Shown here: positions 1 through 6,262 of the stretch, piece by piece
Layout of the letters: each line of letters starts with the position of its first letter
How positions within the stretch are numbered: position 1 is the first letter of the stretch
NCBI GenBank assembly: GCA_002354005.1
Contig: DEKS01000135.1
Span: 1-7,021 of the forward strand
Length of the DNA: 7,021 nucleotides
From: Bacteroidales bacterium UBA2716
Lineage (GTDB): Bacteria; Bacteroidota; Bacteroidia; Bacteroidales; UBA932
Reading direction: 5' to 3'
Notes under the pieces: model-generated
The model's input: only the letters and a program-made list of their open reading frames with translations
Told to the model about the DNA's origin: nothing
The model's database searches: none
Position numbers and translations under genes: made by a program

Positions 1-4
1 CTCT

Positions 5-80
<76 letters not shown>

Positions 81-96
81 AGTGCTGTAATGAGCT

Positions 97-111
97 CCCG
101 TGTCAAACGGG
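97..111 (-). other. Short hairpin in the tRNA-Gly 5' leader
   Basis: A 5-bp perfect stem (CCCGT/ACGGG) closes a 5-nt loop, about 16 nt before the mature tRNA 5' end. It starts roughly where transcription from the promoter at 146-116 should begin, so the primary transcript may open with this hairpin before RNase P removes the leader. The pairing is seen directly; any role in protecting the 5' end or in processing is inference. Confidence 0.45.
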
Positions 112-115
112 ATTG

Positions 116-146
116 CAAATATACGGCAATTTTTTGAACTTGCAAA
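116..146 (-). promoter_or_regulatory. Bacteroidota-type sigma-A promoter for tRNA-Gly
   Basis: On the minus strand TTTG (146-143) is followed after exactly 19 nt by TATATTTG (123-116). This matches the known Bacteroidota promoter (TTTG near -33, TAnnTTTG near -7) in both boxes and in spacing. Transcription should start near 112-110, giving a leader of about 30 nt before the tRNA 5' end at 80. The upstream box lies inside the A/T hairpin that follows the GH3 gene. Confidence 0.8.
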
Positions 147-160
147 AAAAATTGCAAGTT
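137..160. terminator. A/T-rich hairpin after the GH3 gene, possible terminator
   Basis: A perfect 9-bp inverted repeat (AACTTGCAA 137-145 with TTGCAAGTT 152-160) surrounds a 6-nt A/T loop, 2 nt after the GH3 stop codon. On the plus strand it is followed by a T-rich run (TTTTACTTTTCTTT), so its textbook terminator polarity is plus. On the minus strand, where the genes lie, the stem is followed by C and six A's, so it is a poor intrinsic terminator in that sense and may act only as a 3'-end stabilising structure. A second fold pairs 127-136 with part of 143-154 and competes with the first. Confidence 0.4.
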
Positions 161-162
161 TT

Positions 163-1323
163 TTACTTTTCTTTGTATCCGGCGGAAAGTTGACGGAGGC
201 GCAAGACCCGTCTGACGCTCTCGTCAATGCGCTCCTGCGTGAGTCTTCCCTGCTCGATAGCATCCAGCACAGCGTTAAAACAGGCAGGGTAGTCTTTCAC
301 GCAAAGCAGTACATCCACGCCGGCCTCCAGGGCCAGGACGCAGGCCTCCGGCACCGGGAACTGCCGGGCAATGGCGCCCATCTCCATGGCGTCGGAGATA
401 ATCACCCCCTTAAAGCCCAGTTCCCCGCGGAGCTTGTCCTGCAGGACCACGGAGCTTAGCGTGGAAGGCAGCTCGTTGCCGGTAACGGCCGGAACAGCGA
501 TATGGGCTGTCATCACCAGCGGAGCGCCGGCTGCAATTCCCGCCTTGAAGGGCACCATCTCGCAGGAGGCGAGCTCCTCCCAGTTTTTACCGCTCACGGC
601 ATAGCCGAAGTGGGTATCGGCCCGGGTATCCCCATGCCCGGGGAAATGCTTGAGACAGCTCAGGATGCCTGCCTTCCGCATGCCTTTCACATAGGCCGAG
701 ACGCATTTGGCAGCGACCTTGGGATCGAATGAAAAAGCACGCGTGCCAATAACGATATTCTCGGGATTGGTGTTTACATCGGCCACGGGCGCAAAATCAA
801 TGTCAAAGCCATACTTGCGCAGGTACGTGCCGATGGTATCGGCTGCCTCCCCCGCCGCACGCGGAGTGCCGAGCACCGTCATGCTCTCATACTGCGGCAG
901 GCCGAAGGCCGGGTTCTTGGCCAGACGCGCCACGCGCCCGCCTTCCTCATCGACACTCAGGAGCGGCTTGCCGGGCAGGGCGCGCAGCTCCTTCTGGAAG
1001 GCGGTCAGCTGCTCCGGATCTTTGATGTTATGCGCAAAAAAGGCAATGCCGCCCACGGGATAATCGGCCGCCAGGGCACGCATGCGGTCGTTGACCGCCT
1101 GTACGCCAAAAGAGGGCAACTCGTCACTGGAGACATAATGGATGGTTGTATCCAGAGCCTCCGGCCTCAGAAAAAACAGCTGCCCCACCTTCTCCCGCAG
1201 GGTCATCCGGGAAAGTTCCTGCTCTACCAGTGCCTCGTTCACACGGGGGCCCTGCACACAGGACACAAGGAAGGCGCCAGCTATCGCCAGCGCCCACAGA
1301 AAACGATGCATGTTGCTCCGCAT
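163..1323 (-). CDS. GH3-family beta-N-acetylhexosaminidase (NagZ-like) lipoprotein
   Basis: Predicted to release terminal beta-linked GlcNAc (or a related sugar) from peptidoglycan fragments or glycans. The 386-aa protein begins with a lipoprotein signal: basic start, hydrophobic segment from about 8 to 20, and lipobox LVSC with Cys22. It is therefore probably membrane-anchored and outside the cytoplasm, unlike cytoplasmic E. coli NagZ. A GH3 (beta/alpha)8 domain fills about 35-375. Visible NagZ motifs are DEEGGR (125-130), the substrate-binding motif KHFPGHG (225-231), the Asp236/His238 pair typical of the NagZ acid/base loop, and nucleophile Asp311 in IISDAMEM. There is no second GH3 C-terminal domain, as usual for this subfamily. 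The start at 1323 overlaps the ROK kinase stop (TAATG) with GGGAG 5 nt upstream. A start at 1311 (residue 5) is also possible and keeps the signal. Confidence is high for family, moderate for substrate. Confidence 0.92.
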   Translation of the reverse strand: MRSNMHRFLWALAIAGAFLVSCVQGPRVNEALVEQELSRMTLREKVGQLFFLRPEALDTTIHYVSSDELPSFGVQAVNDRMRALAADYPVGGIAFFAHNIKDPEQLTAFQKELRALPGKPLLSVDEEGGRVARLAKNPAFGLPQYESMTVLGTPRAAGEAADTIGTYLRKYGFDIDFAPVADVNTNPENIVIGTRAFSFDPKVAAKCVSAYVKGMRKAGILSCLKHFPGHGDTRADTHFGYAVSGKNWEELASCEMVPFKAGIAAGAPLVMTAHIAVPAVTGNELPSTLSSVVLQDKLRGELGFKGVIISDAMEMGAIARQFPVPEACVLALEAGVDVLLCVKDYPACFNAVLDAIEQGRLTQERIDESVRRVLRLRQLSAGYKEK

Positions 1324-2279
1324 TACAGCTCCCAGGCCAGGGCCGATGCACCCAGAATGGCGGCATCGGACTCTTTGAGCGAAGAGTAGATGAGCTTTAC
1401 CTTGTTCCGCCACAGGGGCAGGACATTGGCGTTCATGGCCTCCAGGATGGGCTCCGTGAGGAACTCCTTGGAGCGGGCCAGTCCGCCGAAGAGCACGATG
1501 GCTTCCGGAGCGGAGAACTCAATGAAATCGGCCAGCTTTTCACCGAGGATACGACCGGTGAATTCAAAGATTTTCAGGGCCATCTTGTCCCCGTCCTTGG
1601 CGGCCTCGTACACATCCTTGGAGGTGATGCGGTCCAGGGAGCGGAGCTCTGAAGGCTCGTCGCTCATTTCCAGCCATTCGCGGGCGGTACGGGCAACGCC
1701 TATGGCGCTGCAGTAGGCTTCCAGGCAGCCATGCTTGCCACAGCCGCACTGACGGCCGTTGTGGCGCACGGCGCAGGTGTGACCCAGCTCACCGGCAAAG
1801 CCGTCGTGGCCGTATACCACTTCTCCGTTAATCACAATACCGGAACCCACGCCGGTGCCCAGGGTAATCATGATGAAGTTCTTCATACCACGGGCGGCGC
1901 CATAGGTCATTTCGCCCACGGCGGCGGCATTGGCGTCGTTGGTGAGGGACACGGGGATGCCGTTCATCTGCTCGCTCAGGAGCTTGGCGAATTCTACCCG
2001 GTTGTGGCCCCACTTGAGGTTGGGAGCGCTCTCGATGCAGCCGGTGTAATAGTTGCCGTTAGGAGCACCTACGCCGATGCCCCGGATCTGGCCTTCCGCC
2101 TTGGCTTCCGCAATGATGCGGTTCAGGGCCTCCGCCAACTCGGCGATGAAAGGTTCTACAGTGTCGTAGGTATCCGTACGGATGACCGTCTGTGCCACAA
2201 CCGTACCACGGGCATCCACGATGCCGCATTTGGAGGTCTGTCCTCCTACGTCAATGCCAATTACTAAGTCTTGTGCCAT
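1323..2279 (-). CDS. ROK-family sugar kinase (glucokinase or GlcNAc kinase type)
   Basis: Phosphorylates a hexose or N-acetylhexosamine with ATP in the cytoplasm. The 318-aa length is typical of ROK kinases without a DNA-binding domain. The N-terminal phosphate motif is DVGGQTSK (10-17), where the usual DxGGT has Gln14 in place of Thr. The catalytic base should be Asp115 in the NDANAAAVGE motif. The second phosphate loop is LGTGVGSGI (140-148). Sugar-binding EXGH is at 164-167 (ELGH), and the ROK zinc site is His167 with Cys178, Cys180 and Cys185 in CGCGKHGCLEAYCS. The adenosine-side FGG motif is at 264-266. Closely related Bacteroides proteins are annotated as glucokinases, but sequence alone does not separate glucose from GlcNAc. 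It lies 11 nt after the transporter and overlaps the GH3 gene by one base, which supports a shared sugar pathway. Confidence 0.93.
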   Translation of the reverse strand: MAQDLVIGIDVGGQTSKCGIVDARGTVVAQTVIRTDTYDTVEPFIAELAEALNRIIAEAKAEGQIRGIGVGAPNGNYYTGCIESAPNLKWGHNRVEFAKLLSEQMNGIPVSLTNDANAAAVGEMTYGAARGMKNFIMITLGTGVGSGIVINGEVVYGHDGFAGELGHTCAVRHNGRQCGCGKHGCLEAYCSAIGVARTAREWLEMSDEPSELRSLDRITSKDVYEAAKDGDKMALKIFEFTGRILGEKLADFIEFSAPEAIVLFGGLARSKEFLTEPILEAMNANVLPLWRNKVKLIYSSLKESDAAILGASALAWEL

Positions 2280-2290
2280 ATTGTGATTGA

Positions 2291-3580
2291 TTAGTCTACA
2301 GGGATGTCTTTGTTAACATTCTTGGAGCCGATGACGGCATAGTACAGCAGGTAGGCCAGCATGGCCACCACCAGCCAGTAGCTGTTCATGTAACCGGCAT
2401 TCTTGGCGATGATGTTCTGCAGGAAAGGCATGATGCCGCCGCCCACCACCAGCGTCATGAAGATACCGGAAGCGGTCTCCGTATACTTGCCCAGGCCTTC
2501 CACGGCCAGGTTGAAGATGGCGCCCCACATGATGGAGGTGCACAGCCCGCAAAGCACCAGGAACAGGCAGCTGAGCGGAACCTGGAACATGGCGAAACCG
2601 TCTGCGGCGCTATAACCGGGCATGTTCACGGTAACGGCCTTGGGGGTGAAGATGGCGGCCAGCACCAGGATAATGGCCACGGAGCTCACGCAGGTCATCT
2701 GGGTGCGAGTGCTCACCTTGCCGGAAATGAGGGAGCTGGAGAATCGGCCCACCATCATGAGCAGCCAGTACACAGCGGCGATGGCGCCACCGATAGCTGC
2801 ACCGTTCACGGCAATGCCGGCGCCCCTTTCAGAGGCATCGGCCAGGAAGAAATTCACCTGGGAAGGAATGCCAATCTCGATACCCACATAGAAGAAGATG
2901 GCAAAGGCGCCCAGCACGAAGTGGCGGAAATTCCAGGCACTGTGCTCGTACTTGGTGGTCTTGCGCTCCTGCGCAGGCTCCGGGATGGTGAGGAAGGAAA
3001 TGATGACAAACGCCGCGGCAAATACGCCCATCGCAATGAACAGCAGCGGAGACACATCAGACATGGAAGTGCTGGCGCTCACCGTGCCCACCAGTACGCC
3101 CACCAGCAGCGGAGTGAGGGTGCCCGTGAGGGAGTTCAGGGTGCCGCCAATTTGGATGAACTGGTTGCCGCGGTTGCCGCCGCCGCCCAGGATATTCAGC
3201 ATGGGATTCACCACCGTATTGAGCATGCACACGCAGAAGCCGCACACGAAGGCGCCCAGCAGGTACACATAGATAGCGTAGCTCCCCAGGAAACTGAAGC
3301 TGGACAGGTACTGGATGCAAATGCCCACAAAGCCCGTAGCCAGGGCGATGAGCGTGGTTTTCTTGTAACCCACGGAAAGGAGCATCTTGCCGGCGGGGAT
3401 ACCCATGAACAAGTAAGCGGCAAAGTTCATCAGGTTACCGGCCATACGGGACCATTCATACTGGTTGCCCCAGATAACGCCAAACGGAGCCGCCATGTTG
3501 GTCACGAAGGAAATCATCGCAAAGATGAAGCACATGGTGACCAGGGCGACCATATTGGTGCTGTTCTTTTTAGCAGACAT
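2291..3580 (-). CDS. MFS sugar permease, FucP/GluP-type
   Basis: An inner-membrane sugar importer, probably a proton symporter, of 429 aa with about 12 hydrophobic segments (roughly 10-30, 47-67, 75-95, 100-120, 148-168, 177-198, 220-240, 257-279, 296-311, 331-351, 365-388 and 399-417). A charged loop at 200-219 separates the two six-helix halves. Features shared with the FucP/GluP branch are FLMG-type IPAGK in the helix 2-3 turn (61-65), the YVGIEIG motif (231-237) in helix 7, and SIMWGAIFNLAVEGLG (349-364) followed by ASGIF and a GGGIMP segment (380-385). It leads a three-gene operon with a ROK kinase and a GH3 hexosaminidase. The substrate is therefore inferred to be glucose, galactose or an N-acetylated amino sugar; fucose is less likely given the kinase. 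The start at 3580 is the first Met after an A/T-rich leader. Confidence 0.9.
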   Translation of the reverse strand: MSAKKNSTNMVALVTMCFIFAMISFVTNMAAPFGVIWGNQYEWSRMAGNLMNFAAYLFMGIPAGKMLLSVGYKKTTLIALATGFVGICIQYLSSFSFLGSYAIYVYLLGAFVCGFCVCMLNTVVNPMLNILGGGGNRGNQFIQIGGTLNSLTGTLTPLLVGVLVGTVSASTSMSDVSPLLFIAMGVFAAAFVIISFLTIPEPAQERKTTKYEHSAWNFRHFVLGAFAIFFYVGIEIGIPSQVNFFLADASERGAGIAVNGAAIGGAIAAVYWLLMMVGRFSSSLISGKVSTRTQMTCVSSVAIILVLAAIFTPKAVTVNMPGYSAADGFAMFQVPLSCLFLVLCGLCTSIMWGAIFNLAVEGLGKYTETASGIFMTLVVGGGIMPFLQNIIAKNAGYMNSYWLVVAMLAYLLYYAVIGSKNVNKDIPVD

Positions 3581-3626
3581 GATGTATTAAGTTTTATTTG
3601 TTAATAATTATTCGGCTTACAAGTTT

Positions 3627-3661
3627 CAAAGATACTAATTTTTTTAAGGACTTGTACCAAA
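3627..3661 (-). promoter_or_regulatory. Bacteroidota-type promoter for the permease-kinase-GH3 operon
   Basis: TATCTTTG (3634-3627, minus strand) is a perfect TAnnTTTG box. The nearest upstream TTTG (3661-3658) is 23 nt away, longer than the usual 19-21, so the -33 element is weak or differently placed. Transcription should start near 3622, giving an A/T-rich leader of about 40 nt before the permease start at 3580. The site sits directly after the rplQ terminator, as expected for a new transcription unit. Confidence 0.65.
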
Positions 3662-3668
3662 GGGGCAC

Positions 3669-3703
3669 AAAAAATGCCCAACCATGGGGATGGCTGGGCA
3701 TTT
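3669..3703 (-). terminator. Intrinsic terminator of the ribosomal protein operon
   Basis: Read on the minus strand, a 12-bp stem (3703-3692 with 3683-3672, one G-U pair, core TGCCCAGCC) with an 8-nt loop is followed by a run of six T's (3674-3669; the stem's last T's overlap it). It begins 19 nt after the rplQ stop. The plus strand has only a short T run after the stem, so it works mainly in the gene direction. Confidence 0.92.
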
Positions 3704-3722
3704 ACAAGGTATGAGTGAAAAC

Positions 3723-4205
3723 TTACTCGGCTGCAGGAGCTTCGGCGGAGGGAGCGGCTTCCTCTGCGGGAGCGGCCTCGGCCTTCTTGGCGCGGCTGCG
3801 ACGGGTGGTTTTCTTGGCCTCTTTCTTGGTGGAAGCCAGGGCGGCCTCGTTGAAGTCCACGAACTCTACCAGAACCATTTCTGCGGCGTCACCGCTGCGG
3901 AAACCGGTGTGGAGGATACGGAGGTATCCACCGGGACGGTCTGCCACCTTAGGGGCGATGGTGCGGAAAAGCTCTGCCGTTGCCTCTTTGTCTTTCAGGT
4001 AGCTGAAAACAACGCGGCGGGAGTGGGTAGTGTCTTCCTTGGACTTGGTGATGAGGGGCTCTACGTAAGGCTTCAGGGCCTTTGCTTTGGCCTCGGTGGT
4101 GGTGATCCTCTTCTTCAGGATGAGGGAGGATGCCATGTTGGCGAGCATCGCCTTGCGGTGACCGCTCTTGCGACCAAGATGATTGACTGCTTTATTGTGT
4201 CTCAT
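3723..4205 (-). CDS. rplQ: 50S ribosomal protein L17 with C-terminal extension
   Basis: A structural protein of the large subunit, near the polypeptide exit. The L17 domain covers residues 1-118. It starts with the family N-terminus (MRHNKAVNHLGRKSGHRKAM) and includes the TTTEAKAKALKPYVEPLIT-like segment (35-53) and the GGYLRI motif (92-97). At 160 aa it is longer than E. coli L17 (127 aa). Residues 125-141 are strongly basic (KK, RRSRAKK), and 142-160 consist almost only of Ala, Glu and Pro, so the tail is probably disordered. Such tails occur in other Bacteroidota L17 proteins. The start lies 2 nt after the rpoA stop (TAACAATG), which suggests coupled translation. It is the last gene before the terminator at 3703-3669. 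Confidence 0.97.
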   Translation of the reverse strand: MRHNKAVNHLGRKSGHRKAMLANMASSLILKKRITTTEAKAKALKPYVEPLITKSKEDTTHSRRVVFSYLKDKEATAELFRTIAPKVADRPGGYLRILHTGFRSGDAAEMVLVEFVDFNEAALASTKKEAKKTTRRSRAKKAEAAPAEEAAPSAEAPAAE

Positions 4206-4207
4206 TG

Positions 4208-5215
4208 TTAAACGATCTTTTTCTTAGGTTCAATATTGTACTTGGTGACATCCATTCCGAAGGAAAGCTTCATCTTCTCCACCAGGAGGTCGATCTCGTT
4301 CAGGGACTTGCGGCCAAAGTTGCGGAACTTCATCAGTTCGCTGCGGCTATAGGACACAAGGTCTGCGAACGTGTCGATATCGGCGGCTTTCAGGCAGTTG
4401 AAGGCTCTTACGGAAAGGCCCATGTCGGAAAGCTTGGTCAGCAGAAGATGACGCATTCTCAGGGACTCCTCGTCAAGCTCTTTGCTCTCGGTTTCTACCG
4501 TGGACTCGATGGCAATTTTCTTGTCGTCGGTGAAGAGCTTGAAGTGATAGATGAGGATGTTGGCTGCATCCTGCAGGGCGGCCTCCGGAGAGATGGAACC
4601 GTCTGTGACAATCTCCAGGTTCAGCTTCTCGTAGTCCGTCTTCTGTTCCACGCGGTAGTTTTCCACGGTCCAGTTGACTTTACGGATGGGCGTGTAGATA
4701 GCGTCCACGGGCAGGGTGCCGATGGGCGTGTTCTCGTCGCGGAGTTCCTCTGCGGGAACAAAGCCGCGGCCCTTGGTGATGGTCAGGGAGATGGTAATTT
4801 TGACGGAGGGCTCCAGCGTGCAGATGTGCAGCTCGGGATTCAACACCTTGAAAGAAGACAATCCTTTGGAGATGTCCTCAGCGGTAAACTCCTGCTTGCC
4901 GCTGATTGTGATATTCGCCACCTCGGAGTCTACAGTGTCCACCATCCGGCGGAAGCGTACCTGCTTCAGGTTCAGGATGATGTCCTGCATTCCCTCAATC
5001 ACGCCGGGGATGGTCTGGAACTCGTCCTGAACACCCGCGATCTGGATCTGAGAGATAGCGAAACCTTCGAGAGAGTTGAGAAGGATGCGACGGAGGGCGT
5101 TACCGATGGTCTGTCCGTAGCCAGGCTCAAGCGGCCTGAACTCGAAACGGCCCACGGTCTCGGTGCCTTCGAGCATGATCACCTTGTCCGGTTTCTGAAA
5201 TGCTAAGATTGCCAT
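4208..5215 (-). CDS. rpoA: DNA-directed RNA polymerase subunit alpha
   Basis: The alpha subunit dimerises to start assembly of RNA polymerase, and its C-terminal domain contacts upstream promoter DNA and activators. The 335-aa protein has the complete two-domain layout. The N-terminal assembly domain (about 1-235) carries the conserved dimer helix with ALRRILLNSLEG (40-51). An acidic linker (about 239-250) leads to the C-terminal domain (about 252-321). Residues equivalent to the E. coli UP-element contacts are present: Arg270 and Asn273 in LSVRAFNCLK, then Asn299, Gly301, Lys303 and Ser304 in RNFGRKSL. DNA binding by this domain is therefore likely intact. A basic tail (KKKIV) ends the protein. 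It sits between rpsD and rplQ, the standard bacterial alpha operon order. The A/T-rich leader has no obvious Shine-Dalgarno sequence. Confidence 0.98.
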   Translation of the reverse strand: MAILAFQKPDKVIMLEGTETVGRFEFRPLEPGYGQTIGNALRRILLNSLEGFAISQIQIAGVQDEFQTIPGVIEGMQDIILNLKQVRFRRMVDTVDSEVANITISGKQEFTAEDISKGLSSFKVLNPELHICTLEPSVKITISLTITKGRGFVPAEELRDENTPIGTLPVDAIYTPIRKVNWTVENYRVEQKTDYEKLNLEIVTDGSISPEAALQDAANILIYHFKLFTDDKKIAIESTVETESKELDEESLRMRHLLLTKLSDMGLSVRAFNCLKAADIDTFADLVSYSRSELMKFRNFGRKSLNEIDLLVEKMKLSFGMDVTKYNIEPKKKIV

Positions 5216-5238
5216 AATTTTATACGGTGTTAAATCTG

Positions 5239-5841
5239 TTACTTGGAGTAGAGGTCAACGATAAGCTGCTCGTTGATGTTCTCGGGAATTTCCTCGCGGG
5301 CGGGAACATTCAGGAACTTGCCGCAGAGGTTAGCGGCATCCAGCTCCAGCCAAGCATACTTGGTGGCGGCAGCCAGGCTGTTCTGAATGACCTCCAGGCT
5401 CTTGGAGCGTTCGCGGACAGCGATTACCTGACCGGGCTTAACCTGGCAGGAAGGAATGTTGCAGATAACACCATCCAGGGTGATGTGGCGGTGCAGAACC
5501 AGCTGACGGGCAGCGGCGCGGCTGGGAGCGAAGCCCAGACGGTACACCAGGTTGTCCAGACGGGCCTCCAGCAGGAGAACGAGGTTCTCACCGGTCTGGC
5601 CTTTCATGCGGGCAGCACGGGCGTAGGTGTTACGGAACTGACGCTCCAGCACACCGTACATGTACTTGACTTTCTGCTTCTCCTTGAGCTGGGTGCCATA
5701 TTCTTTCTGCTTTTTACGCTTGGCAGCCAGACCATGTTGTCCCGGAGGCGTATTTCTCTTTTCAAAGGTCTTGTCAGGGCCATAGATGGGCTCGCCGAAC
5801 TTACGGGCGATGCGAGTGGTAGGACCAGTATATCTTGCCAT
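5239..5841 (-). CDS. rpsD: 30S ribosomal protein S4, zinc-free form
   Basis: A primary 16S rRNA-binding protein that starts assembly of the 30S body and helps shape the mRNA entry channel. The 200-aa length fits the family (about 200-208). It starts MARYTGPTTRIARKFG and contains TPPGQHG (31-37) and the S4 RNA-binding domain (about 93-155) with signature LDNLVYRLGFAPSRAAARQL (95-114). No cysteine occurs in the N-terminal 120 residues (the first is Cys127), so this is the C-minus form without the N-terminal zinc finger. In E. coli S4 represses its own operon by binding the leader before rpsM. No such leader is evident here, where rpsM follows rpmJ after 32 nt. Confidence 0.98.
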   Translation of the reverse strand: MARYTGPTTRIARKFGEPIYGPDKTFEKRNTPPGQHGLAAKRKKQKEYGTQLKEKQKVKYMYGVLERQFRNTYARAARMKGQTGENLVLLLEARLDNLVYRLGFAPSRAAARQLVLHRHITLDGVICNIPSCQVKPGQVIAVRERSKSLEVIQNSLAAATKYAWLELDAANLCGKFLNVPAREEIPENINEQLIVDLYSK

Positions 5842-5859
5842 AGTTTTACTTGTTTAAAA

Positions 5860-6249
5860 TTAAACTTTACGGCGGCCCTTAGGACGGCAACCATTGTGCG
5901 GCATAGGGGTAACATCGATAATCTCGGTTACCACGATACCAGCGTTGTTGATGGTACGGATGGCGCTCTCACGACCGGCACCCGGGCCTTTCACATAGCA
6001 TTTCACTTTGCGAAGACCAGCGTCGAAAGCGGTCTTGGACGCATCTTCTGCGGCCATCTGGGCGGCGTACGGAGTGTTCTTTTTGGAACCACGGAAACCG
6101 CACTTACCGGCGGAGGACCAGCTGATCACCTGACCCTGGGCGTTGCACAGGGACACGATGACGTTGTTGAAGGTCGAGGAGATATGGGCTTCGCCATAAG
6201 CTTCAACCTTGACAACTCTTTTCTTGGTAGTTGTAGTTTTCTTTGCCAT
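5860..6249 (-). CDS. rpsK: 30S ribosomal protein S11
   Basis: A small-subunit platform protein that contacts 16S rRNA near the mRNA exit (E) site. At 129 aa it equals the E. coli length. After a Lys/Thr-rich start, the conserved core shows STFNNVIVSL (25-34), GFRGSKKNTPYAAQMAAE (51-68), VKGPGAGRESAIR (86-98) and the C-terminal signature HNGCRPKGRRKV (118-129). The Asn119-Gly120 pair, which in E. coli S11 forms an isoaspartate, is kept at the same numbering. It lies between rpsM (13 nt gap) and rpsD (18 nt gap) in the usual operon order. Confidence 0.98.
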   Translation of the reverse strand: MAKKTTTTKKRVVKVEAYGEAHISSTFNNVIVSLCNAQGQVISWSSAGKCGFRGSKKNTPYAAQMAAEDASKTAFDAGLRKVKCYVKGPGAGRESAIRTINNAGIVVTEIIDVTPMPHNGCRPKGRRKV

Positions 6250-6262
6250 AACTTCTCAGACT

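Noticed and set aside
1324..1413. Upstream start at 1413 adding 30 residues to the GH3 protein
   Set aside because: The extra residues lie wholly in the kinase gene and would bury the lipoprotein signal inside the chain. The ATG at 1323 puts the signal at the N-terminus.
1731..2267. Open frame of 178 codons on the plus strand opposite the ROK kinase
   Set aside because: Antisense shadow of a clearly conserved kinase, with no promoter or recognisable motif of its own.
2921..3604. Open frame of 227 codons on the plus strand opposite the permease
   Set aside because: Its product is rich in His, Gln and Gly with no membrane segments or motifs, as expected from the complement of a membrane protein gene.
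4205..5206. Open frame of 333 codons on the plus strand opposite rpoA
   Set aside because: It covers almost exactly the antisense of rpoA and the peptide looks like no known family; a shadow of the real gene.
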